Positions 1 through 5,136 of a stretch of 5,136 bases of DNA are shown here, one piece after another (position 1 is the first letter of the stretch; every line of letters begins with the position of its first letter). The translations under genes were made by a program, and so were the position numbers. This DNA is from SHZL01 sp035292625. Lineage in GTDB: Bacteria; Pseudomonadota; Gammaproteobacteria; Xanthomonadales; SZUA-36. A model generated the notes under the pieces. That model worked only from the letters and a program-made list of their open reading frames with translations, searched no databases and was not told the origin of the DNA. The stretch covers positions 1-5,136 of the forward strand of contig DATDPS010000019.1 in the NCBI GenBank assembly GCA_035292625.1, written 5' to 3'.

Positions 1-1753
1 CATGCACGCAACAGTAATCAAACTCGATGCCCTGGCCGATGCGGTTCGGACCGCCGCCCAGCACCATGATTTTTTCACGCGTGCCGGGGGCCGCCTCGCA
101 TTCCTCCTCGTAGGTGGAGTACAGATACGCCGTGGAGCTGGCAAACTCCGCCGCACAGGTATCGACGCGCTTGTACACCGGGTAGACGCCAAGCCGGTGG
201 CGATAGCTGCGCACCTGCTCTTCGCCGATATCCAGCAACCCGGCAATGCGGCTATCCGAAAAGCCTTTGCGCTTGATCGTGTGCAGTTGTTCCTTTGACA
301 GCGAATCCAGCAGGCAGCCGCGAAAGGTAGCTTCGCACTGCACCAGGTCTTCGATTTGAGCCAGGAACCAGGGATCGATGCAGCTCCAGTTCTGTACCTC
401 GCTGAAACCCATCCCAAGGCGAAACGCGTCGGCCACGTACAGGATGCGTTCCGCGCCGGCTTCCCGCAACTCGCGCCGCAGCAGCGCGGTACGCGCCTCG
501 GCATCCTTTTCCTCGACGATTTCATTCAAGCCGTCACGGCCGGTTTCAAGGCTGCGCAGGGCTTTCTGCAGGGACTCCTGGAAGGTCCTGCCGATAGCCA
601 TCACCTCCCCCACGGATTTCATCTGGGTGGTGAGGCGCGGATTGGCCGCGGGAAATTTCTCGAACGCGAAGCGCGGTATCTTGGTGACCACGTAGTCTAT
701 GGCGGGCTCGAACGAAGCCGGCGTGGCTCCACCGGTGATCTCGTTGCGCAGTTCATCCAGGGTGTAACCCACGGCCAGCTTGGCCGCCACCTTGGCAATC
801 GGGAAACCGGTGGCCTTGGACGCCAGCGCGGACGAACGGGAGACCCGCGGGTTCATCTCGATGATGACCACCTTGCCATTTTCCGGGTTGACGCCAAACT
901 GCACATTCGAACCACCGGTATCGACGCCGACCTTGCGCAACACCGCAATGGAGGCATTGCGCAGGCGCTGGTATTCCTTGTCGGTCAGGGTTTGAGCCGG
1001 AGCCACGGTGATGGAATCGCCGGTGTGAATGCCCATCGGGTCGAGGTTTTCGATGGAACAGACGATTATGCAGTTGTCCTTGCAGTCGCGCACCACTTCC
1101 ATCTCAAACTCTTTCCAGCCCAGCACGGACTCTTCCAGCAGGACTTCATGGGTGGGTGACGACTCCAGGCCGCGGGCCACGATTTCCTCGAACTCTTCAC
1201 GGTTGTACGCAATACCGCCGCCGGTACCGCCCATGGTGAAAGACGGCCGGATGATGGTGGGGAAGCCAATGCTGACCTGGTGTTGCAGCGCTTCTTGCAT
1301 GCTGTGGGCAAGGGCCGCGACCGGAACGTCCAGTCCGATTTCTATCATGGCATTGCGGAAGCGTTCACGGTCCTCGGCCATGTCGATGGCATCGCGCGAC
1401 GCGCCGATCATCTCCACCCCGTGTTTGTCCAGCACGCCCTCGCGCGCCAGGTCCAGGGCGCAGTTCAATGCGGTCTGCCCACCCATGGTCGGCAACAAGG
1501 CGTCCGGTTTCTCGTTGGCAATGATTTGCGCTACGGTACGCCACTCGATCGGCTCGATGTAAATGGCATCGGCCATTTCCGGGTCAGTCATTATCGTCGC
1601 TGGATTGGAATTCACCAGGATGACGCGGTAACCCTCCTCGCGCAGCGCCTTGCAGGCCTGGGCGCCCGAGTAATCAAACTCGCAGGCCTGGCCGATGACG
1701 ATCGGACCGGCACCGATTATGAGAATGCTCTTGATGTCGGTTCTTTTCGGCAC
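1..1753 (-). CDS. carB: Carbamoyl-phosphate synthase large subunit, N-terminal 584 residues (partial)
   Basis: Synthetase subunit of glutamine-dependent carbamoyl-phosphate synthase. With ammonia delivered by CarA it turns bicarbonate and 2 ATP into carbamoyl phosphate for pyrimidine and arginine synthesis in the cytoplasm. I translated positions 1753 to 2 by hand and found no internal stop. It opens VPKRTDIKS with the nucleotide-binding stretch GAGPIVIGQACEFDYSG. E. coli numbering holds exactly: ATP-binding R129 and R169 (in RPSFTMGGTGGG) and metal/ATP ligands E299 and N301 (in EMNPRVSR). The first ATP-grasp half (about 1-400) and oligomerization domain (about 401-553) are complete. The window ends just inside the second half (LGGGPNRIGQGIEFDYCCVH), so the second ATP site and the allosteric domain, about 490 residues if it matches the 1073-residue E. 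coli protein, lie outside. The GTG start matches the family N-terminus, sits directly after the carA TAA and has GAGG 8 nt upstream. Nothing suggests damage or transfer. Confidence 0.98.
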   Translation of the reverse strand, partial: MPKRTDIKSILIIGAGPIVIGQACEFDYSGAQACKALREEGYRVILVNSNPATIMTDPEMADAIYIEPIEWRTVAQIIANEKPDALLPTMGGQTALNCALDLAREGVLDKHGVEMIGASRDAIDMAEDRERFRNAMIEIGLDVPVAALAHSMQEALQHQVSIGFPTIIRPSFTMGGTGGGIAYNREEFEEIVARGLESSPTHEVLLEESVLGWKEFEMEVVRDCKDNCIIVCSIENLDPMGIHTGDSITVAPAQTLTDKEYQRLRNASIAVLRKVGVDTGGSNVQFGVNPENGKVVIIEMNPRVSRSSALASKATGFPIAKVAAKLAVGYTLDELRNEITGGATPASFEPAIDYVVTKIPRFAFEKFPAANPRLTTQMKSVGEVMAIGRTFQESLQKALRSLETGRDGLNEIVEEKDAEARTALLRRELREAGAERILYVADAFRLGMGFSEVQNWSCIDPWFLAQIEDLVQCEATFRGCLLDSLSKEQLHTIKRKGFSDSRIAGLLDIGEEQVRSYRHRLGVYPVYKRVDTCAAEFASSTAYLYSTYEEECEAAPGTREKIMVLGGGPNRIGQGIEFDYCCVH

Positions 1754-2926
1754 TTAGCGCACCTCTCTCAGCACCGTGACATTGGCGCCGGCTCGTGCGG
1801 CATCGATGCTCCGTATGAAACGATCGAACAGGCCGGCCATGTCGTGCGGTCCCGGACTGGCTTCGGGATGGCCCTGAAAACCGAAAGCCGGTGCGTTGTT
1901 GAACTCGATACCTTGCAGTGATTGATCAAACAGTGAACGGTGGGTCGCCCGGACCGTCGGCGGCAGGCTGGACTCGTCCACCGCGAAGCCGTGGTTCTGG
2001 CTGGTGATGAGGACGCAACCGGTGTCCAGGTCCTGCACCGGGTGGTTGGCACCGTGATGGCCGAACTTCATCTTGCTGGTGCGGGCGCCCGCAGCCAATC
2101 CCAGCAACTGGTGACCAAGGCAGATACCGAACAGCGGAACCTTCCTTTTCAGCAATGAACGGATGGCCTTGATGGCATAGTCACACGGCTCCGGATCGCC
2201 GGGCCCGTTGGACAGGAAAACGCCATCTGGTGCCAGATCCAGCACCGCTTCAGCGCTGGTTGTTGCCGGCACCACGGTCACGTGGCAGCCGCGATCGGCC
2301 AGCATGCGCAGGATGTTGCGTTTAATGCCAAAATCATAAGCAACGACGTGGCGCCGGGCCGGAGTGTTTGCCCAGTGCTGCTCGTCCAGGCTCCAGCTTC
2401 CCGCTCGCCACTCGTAGTTTTGCCGGGTGGTGACTTCGCGGGCCAGGTCCAGCCCTTTCATGCCCGGGAAAGACTGCGCCAGCGCTATGGCTGTCTCTAT
2501 GTTCACGTCTGAAAACGCCGCTGCGGAGACAATGGCACCGCTCAGCGCGCCTTTTTCCCGCAGGATGCGGGTCAGTTTGCGCGTGTCGATGCCGGAGATT
2601 GCGACGATGCCCTGCCGCTTGAGGAAGTCCGGCAAGGCTTCGCCCAGGCGCCAGTTGCTGGGCCGGACCGGGCAATCGCGGATAACCAGGCCGGCCGCCA
2701 TCACCCGTTCAGATTCATTATCCTGTTCATTGCAGCCAGTGTTGCCGATGTGGGGATGAGTCAGGGTTACGATTTGCCGGTTGTAGGAAGGATCGGTGAG
2801 TATTTCCTGGTAACCGGTCATGGCCGTGTTGAAAACGACTTCCCCGCAGGATTCGCCGCCCGCGCCAATGCCCTGACCGTGGAAAACCGTGCCGTCTTCC
2901 AGGGCCAGAATCGCCAACTCACTCAA
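1754..2926 (-). CDS. carA: Carbamoyl-phosphate synthase small (glutamine amidotransferase) subunit
   Basis: Hydrolyses glutamine and passes the ammonia to CarB. The 390-residue product has the usual family length. The N-terminal CarA-specific domain (about 1-150) carries LEDGTVFHG, VFNTAMTGYQEILTDPSY and DIDTRKLTR-like (GIDTRKLTR) motifs. A class I glutamine amidotransferase domain follows (about 193-375), with nucleophile C269 in GICLGHQ and catalytic H353 and E355 in QGHPEASPGP, all at E. coli positions. The start is TTG at 2926, chosen because it gives the family N-terminus (MSELAILALEDG) and has GGAGG 7 nt upstream; E. coli carA also starts at UUG. The frame stays open upstream to an ATG at 3004 (26 extra codons) and even into dapB, but no ribosome site or family match supports those starts. 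It is adjacent to carB with no gap, so the two subunits are probably translated in a coupled way. A 160-nt leader region upstream suggests its own regulation. Confidence 0.98.
   Translation of the reverse strand: MSELAILALEDGTVFHGQGIGAGGESCGEVVFNTAMTGYQEILTDPSYNRQIVTLTHPHIGNTGCNEQDNESERVMAAGLVIRDCPVRPSNWRLGEALPDFLKRQGIVAISGIDTRKLTRILREKGALSGAIVSAAAFSDVNIETAIALAQSFPGMKGLDLAREVTTRQNYEWRAGSWSLDEQHWANTPARRHVVAYDFGIKRNILRMLADRGCHVTVVPATTSAEAVLDLAPDGVFLSNGPGDPEPCDYAIKAIRSLLKRKVPLFGICLGHQLLGLAAGARTSKMKFGHHGANHPVQDLDTGCVLITSQNHGFAVDESSLPPTVRATHRSLFDQSLQGIEFNNAPAFGFQGHPEASPGPHDMAGLFDRFIRSIDAARAGANVTVLREVR
1762..1765 (-). promoter_or_regulatory. carB ribosome-binding site inside the carA 3' end
   Basis: GAGG lies within the last carA codons, 8 nt before the carB GTG. 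It supports the GTG start at 1753 and means ribosomes finishing carA pass over the carB initiation region. Confidence 0.6.
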
Positions 2927-2933
2927 TATCGGT

Positions 2934-2938
2934 CCTCC
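2934..2938 (-). promoter_or_regulatory. carA ribosome-binding site (decides the TTG start)
   Basis: GGAGG, a near-perfect Shine-Dalgarno core, lies 7 nt before TTG at 2926. No comparable site precedes the in-frame upstream ATG at 3004. This is the main reason for calling the non-ATG start. Confidence 0.85.
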
Positions 2939-2945
2939 GGATATG

Positions 2946-2975
2946 AAAAACGGGAAAACCCGCCGGTTTTTCCCG
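2946..2975 (-). terminator. Terminator-like hairpin in the carA leader (possible attenuator)
   Basis: On the minus strand CGGGAAAA (2975-2968) pairs perfectly with TTTTCCCG (2958-2951) across a 9-nt GC-rich loop. Two further inner C-G pairs can form if one A is bulged. Five T residues (2950-2946) follow at once. This is the layout of an intrinsic terminator on the minus strand only; the plus strand has no T run after the stem. It lies about 20 nt before the carA start and downstream of the predicted carA promoter, so it would act as an attenuator as well as end transcripts arriving from dapB. The stem is half A-U, so its strength is moderate. Confidence 0.55.
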
Positions 2976-3051
2976 CTTAGAAAACTCGCTAAATTGTGGC
3001 CCATCCCAACCGGCAGAGCAGCTTGTACTGGAATAGCCTCTAAGCGGTAGG

Positions 3052-3080
3052 ATTCTAACGGAGCCCGGCAGTGCTGTCTA
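3052..3080 (-). promoter_or_regulatory. Predicted sigma70-type promoter for carAB
   Basis: TAGACA (3080-3075, 5 of 6 to TTGACA) and TAGAAT (3057-3052, 5 of 6 to TATAAT) are separated by exactly 17 nt. The -35 box begins 7 nt after the dapB stop codon. The predicted start of transcription is near 3045, giving a leader of roughly 120 nt before carA. This is a consensus match by eye, but placement in the gap before a separately regulated operon favours it. Confidence 0.55.
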
Positions 3081-3086
3081 ACATTC

Positions 3087-3806
3087 TCACTGCGGGCGAT
3101 GCGCCAGCCAGTCCGCAGCGGTGTACAGCCCCGCTGGCTGCCCCGCCAGCCACTGGGCCGCCGCCAGGGCACCCCGCGCAAAAATACCGCGGTCCAGCGC
3201 TTCGTGCGAGAGCACGATTTGTTCTCCGGGCAGGCTGAAAGTGACGCTGTGTGTGCCGATGACCTCGCCTTCGCGTCGCGACTGATAGCCGATATCGATC
3301 CGCCCTGTTGGCCAATGGCTCTGAATTGCCCCACCCAGCATCAACGCTGTGCCCGACGGTGCATCCTTTTTCCACTGGTGGTGGGTGTCTTCGATGTGCA
3401 CGGTAGCGGCGGGACCTGCCACAGCGGCAGCCTGGCGACACAACTGCGCCAACAGGTTTACTCCGATGCTCATGTTGGGAGACCACAAAACGCCAACCTT
3501 CTGCGCCGCCAGCGCGAGCAGCTCATGCGTGGCGGGGGGCAAGCCGGTGACGCCGCTGAGCAAGGCCACACCTGAGTTCCGGCACCAGGCAGCCGCGGTG
3601 GCCGTGCCTTCCGGCAAAGAAAAATCAATCAGCACCTGGGGCACTTGGCCAAGTTGATCCAGTGTCGGAACGTAGTTTATCCGGGTGTCCCAGGCCGGCT
3701 GGCTGCGCGAGACTATCGCGCTGATTTCCACCGAAGTTTCCTGCGCGGCCGCGGCCGCAATCGTCGCGGCGGTCCTGCCTGCCCCGTATAGCACTACGCG
3801 GGTCAT
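3087..3806 (-). CDS. dapB: 4-hydroxy-tetrahydrodipicolinate reductase, compact form
   Basis: NAD(P)H-dependent reduction of the dihydrodipicolinate-level intermediate to tetrahydrodipicolinate, a step of the diaminopimelate/lysine pathway in the cytoplasm. The 239-residue protein has an N-terminal Rossmann domain (VVLYGAGRTAATI, residues 4-16), IDFSLPEGT (60-68), GVTGL (85-89) and NMSIGVN (111-117). The substrate and catalytic loop THHQWKKDAPSGTA (141-154) keeps the histidine pair and lysine, with H142 and K146 matching E. coli H159 and K163. It is about 30 residues shorter than E. coli DapB. One residue and the last glycine of the usual GxxGRMG loop are missing, and so is a stretch before REGEVIGTHSVTF (178-190). 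From memory, xanthomonad DapBs are similarly short. The acidic residue that binds the NADH ribose in E. coli (E38) appears to be S33, while the next arginine is kept. ATG at 3806 has AAGG 7 nt upstream and lies 13 nt after dnaJ, suggesting co-transcription. Confidence 0.95.
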   Translation of the reverse strand: MTRVVLYGAGRTAATIAAAAAQETSVEISAIVSRSQPAWDTRINYVPTLDQLGQVPQVLIDFSLPEGTATAAAWCRNSGVALLSGVTGLPPATHELLALAAQKVGVLWSPNMSIGVNLLAQLCRQAAAVAGPAATVHIEDTHHQWKKDAPSGTALMLGGAIQSHWPTGRIDIGYQSRREGEVIGTHSVTFSLPGEQIVLSHEALDRGIFARGALAAAQWLAGQPAGLYTAADWLAHRPQ

Positions 3807-3819
3807 GGCGGGGCCTTGT

Positions 3820-4944
3820 TCATGAAGTCATACGTTCAAAGAAATCGCGCACGTTGCTCAACCATGATTCGGTGCGCGGATTGTTCTCCATGTCGTCAGC
3901 GCGGGAAGCCTCTTCAAATTCCTGCAGCAGCTCTTTTTGCCGCCGCGACAACTTGACGGGTGTTTCCAGCACCGTGCGGCACATCAAATCACCCACGCGC
4001 TGGCTGCGCACCGACTTCACGCCCTTGCCCTTGAGCCGGAACATGCGCCCAGTCTGTGTCTCGGGCGGAATCTTTAGCTTCACCTGGCCGGCCAGCGTGG
4101 GGATTTCCAGTTCTCCACCGAGTGCCGCCATGGTGAACGGGATGGGCACTTCGCAGTAGAGATCATCGCCATCGCGCTCGAAAATCGGGTGCGGGCGGAC
4201 GCGCACTTCCACGTACAGGTCGCCGCCCAGGGCCCCGCCAACTCCGGCTTCGCCCTCGCCTGCCAGGCGGATGCGGTCGCCATTGTCCACACCGGGCGGG
4301 ATCTTGACCGACAAGGTACGGGTTTCGCGCACCCTGCCCTGGCCACTGCAGGAAGGACAGGGGTTGCTGACTCTCTGGCCAGAGCCGTGACAGGCCGGGC
4401 AGGTTTGCTGCACCGAGAATATGCCCTGCTGCATGCGCACCTGGCCTACTCCGCCGCAGGTCGGGCAGGTTTCCTTTTTCCCGTCGCGGGCGCCACTGCC
4501 GTTGCAGGTCTTGCAGGTCCCCAGCGTCGGCACCTTGATCTCGCGGCTGACCCCGCGAACAGCCTCTTCCAGGTCAAGTTCCAGGGGGTAACGCAGGTCC
4601 GCGCCGCGCTGCCGTTGCTGCGCGCGCCGGCCACCGCCGCCGAATATATCACCGAAAATATCACCGAAAATATCACCCACGTCGCCATGAAAACCGCCGG
4701 GCCCGGTGCGGCCTGAACTGCCATCTACCGCGGCATGGCCAAAACGATCATAGGCTGAACGCTTGTCCGGATCCTTCAGGATCTCGTAAGCCTCCTTGGC
4801 TTCCTTGAACTGCTCCTGGGCAGTTGCATCCGGGTTGCGGTCCGGGTGATATTTCATGGCCAGTCGGCGGTAAGCCTTTTTCAGCTCAGCTTCGCTGGCG
4901 TTTTTCTTCACGCCGAGGGTTTCGTAGTAATCGCGTTTCGCCAT
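3820..4944 (-). CDS. dnaJ: Chaperone protein DnaJ (Hsp40, type I)
   Basis: Co-chaperone that delivers unfolded proteins to DnaK and stimulates its ATPase; cytoplasmic. The full-length 374-residue protein has every type I domain. The J domain (1-70) has H33-P34-D35 in YHPDRNPDA. The Gly/Phe-rich linker (about 71-105) includes three GDIF units. The zinc-binding region has four CxxCxGxG motifs: C144/C147, C160/C163, C182/C185 and C196/C199. The C-terminal substrate-binding domains begin near 208 (LSVKIPPGVDNGDRIRL) and include GELEIPTLAGQVKLKIP and a LKGKGV segment. ATG at 4944 gives the family start MAKRDYYETLGV; its ribosome site is weak (GGGA 7 nt upstream). dnaK lies 137 nt upstream, behind a strong terminator, and dapB follows after 13 nt. 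A heat-shock-type promoter may lie in the gap before it. The reading frame is intact. Confidence 0.98.
   Translation of the reverse strand: MAKRDYYETLGVKKNASEAELKKAYRRLAMKYHPDRNPDATAQEQFKEAKEAYEILKDPDKRSAYDRFGHAAVDGSSGRTGPGGFHGDVGDIFGDIFGDIFGGGGRRAQQRQRGADLRYPLELDLEEAVRGVSREIKVPTLGTCKTCNGSGARDGKKETCPTCGGVGQVRMQQGIFSVQQTCPACHGSGQRVSNPCPSCSGQGRVRETRTLSVKIPPGVDNGDRIRLAGEGEAGVGGALGGDLYVEVRVRPHPIFERDGDDLYCEVPIPFTMAALGGELEIPTLAGQVKLKIPPETQTGRMFRLKGKGVKSVRSQRVGDLMCRTVLETPVKLSRRQKELLQEFEEASRADDMENNPRTESWLSNVRDFFERMTS
4642..4677 (-). repeat. Three 12-bp tandem repeats within dnaJ (GDIF units)
   Basis: On the plus strand the unit gaaaatatcacc occurs at 4654-4665 and 4666-4677, with a one-mismatch copy (gaatatatcacc) at 4642-4653. 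It encodes three in-frame GDIF units in the Gly/Phe-rich linker of DnaJ. Because the unit is a multiple of three, copy-number change would keep the frame. It is also a small AT-rich patch inside a GC-rich gene. Confidence 0.9.
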
Positions 4945-4969
4945 AGTGGAATCCCAGGGCCTGCTGCAG

Positions 4970-4998
4970 ATTTAGGGCTGCAGCGCGGCCAATTCAAG
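4970..4998 (-). promoter_or_regulatory. Possible heat-shock (sigma32-like) promoter for dnaJ
   Basis: CTTGAAT (4998-4992) resembles the sigma32 -35 element CTTGAAA. After 14 nt comes CCCTAAAT (4977-4970), which matches 6 of 8 positions of the -10 element CCCCATNT. Predicted transcripts would start near 4963, about 20 nt before the dnaJ ATG. The same -35 region read as sigma70 (TTGAAT, 17 nt, TAAATC) is a poorer match. Position after the dnaK terminator makes a dnaJ promoter sensible, but the -10 match is imperfect. Confidence 0.35.
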
Positions 4999-5027
4999 GC
5001 GCAGGTACCGGGCAGGAGCCAGGCCCT

Positions 5028-5060
5028 GAAAACGGAAACCCCGGCCGGGCCGGGGTTTCC
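5028..5060 (-). terminator. Intrinsic terminator after dnaK
   Basis: On the minus strand a near-perfect 12-bp stem (GGAAACCCCGGC pairing with GCCGGGGTTTCC, 5060-5034) closes a 3-nt loop and is followed by GTTTTC. It begins 21 nt after the dnaK stop. The stem is very GC-rich but the T run is short (four), so partial read-through into dnaJ is plausible. It would lower dnaJ expression relative to dnaK. Confidence 0.8.
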
Positions 5061-5081
5061 ATTCACTTCGTCGCCCGCAAA

Positions 5082-5136
5082 TCAAGGTTTCTTGTCGTCT
5101 TTAACTTCCTCGAATTCGGCATCCACCACGTCCTCC
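5082..5136 (-). CDS. dnaK: Chaperone protein DnaK (Hsp70), last 17 residues (partial)
   Basis: Only the 3' end of the gene is in the window. Reading from the right edge gives EDVVDAEFEEVKDDKKP followed by TGA (5084-5082). This is the conserved acidic C-terminal tail of proteobacterial DnaK (E. coli ends in a very similar DVVDAEFEEVKDKK). The identity is supported by dnaJ lying directly downstream on the same strand, followed by dapB and carAB. The tail is complete and ends in a lysine-rich stretch plus proline. A strong terminator follows. Nothing can be said about the ATPase or substrate-binding domains from this window. Confidence 0.93.
   Translation of the reverse strand, partial: EDVVDAEFEEVKDDKKP

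Noticed and set aside
356..1159. Long plus-strand open frame (267 codons) opposite carB
   Set aside because: It is in the codon-mirrored register of carB, where GC-rich codon use suppresses stops. The minus-strand carB frame is intact and matches the family residue for residue; the antisense product has no recognisable domain.
1..1753. carB frameshift or pseudogene
   Set aside because: Complete manual translation from the GTG to the window edge gave no stop and kept E. coli residue numbering at R129, R169, E299 and N301. It is only cut by the window edge.
1280..1921. Plus-strand open frame (213 codons) across the carA-carB junction
   Set aside because: Same mirrored-register effect opposite carB and the carA 3' end; no ribosome site or recognisable protein.
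2951..2975. Bidirectional terminator also serving the plus strand
   Set aside because: On the plus strand the stem is followed by cttag, not a T run, and there is no plus-strand gene to terminate.
3054..3084. Nine-codon leader peptide (MLDSTAGLR) after dapB
   Set aside because: It overlaps the predicted promoter, so it would not be in the carA transcript. It has no ribosome site and no run of regulatory codons.
2927..3334. carA starting further upstream, at an ATG at 3334 inside dapB
   Set aside because: The extra 136 codons overlap dapB out of frame and resemble no CarA. The TTG with GGAGG gives the family N-terminus and the usual 390-residue length.
4189..4716. Plus-strand open frame (175 codons) opposite dnaJ
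   Set aside because: Antisense shadow of a well-supported dnaJ gene; low-complexity Ala/Gly/Arg composition typical of such shadows.

Overview
The window is a conserved chromosomal housekeeping block. All genes lie on the minus strand, in transcription order dnaK (last 17 codons only) > dnaJ > dapB > carA > carB (first 584 codons, running off the left edge). This order (heat-shock chaperones, then lysine biosynthesis dapB, then carbamoyl-phosphate synthetase carAB) is typical of Gammaproteobacteria such as pseudomonads and xanthomonads. The sequence is GC-rich by eye. An unusually short DapB (239 residues, against about 270 in Escherichia coli) fits a xanthomonad-like or related lineage, but I cannot name the organism.

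Right to left on the minus strand: the dnaK tail ends at 5082. A strong intrinsic terminator (5028-5060) follows, then a possible heat-shock promoter, then dnaJ (3820-4944). dapB (3087-3806) starts 13 nt after dnaJ and is probably co-transcribed with it. A 160-nt gap (2927-3086) separates dapB from carA. It holds a good sigma70-type promoter match just after the dapB stop and, close to the carA start, a terminator-like hairpin with a T run. Upstream segments are complementary to parts of that hairpin, so the leader may be an attenuator. carA (1754-2926) starts at TTG behind a strong GGAGG site. Its TAA stop abuts the GTG start of carB with no spacer.

How the genes work together: CarA and CarB form one enzyme that makes carbamoyl phosphate for pyrimidine and arginine synthesis. 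DapB makes tetrahydrodipicolinate for lysine and the peptidoglycan precursor meso-diaminopimelate. DnaJ is the Hsp40 co-chaperone of DnaK. No mobile element, CRISPR array, rRNA or tRNA gene is visible, and the plus strand carries only antisense shadow frames.

I found no previously undescribed multi-gene system. The parts most worth a second look are the carA leader (2927-3086), the dnaK-dnaJ gap (4945-5081) and the compact DapB.
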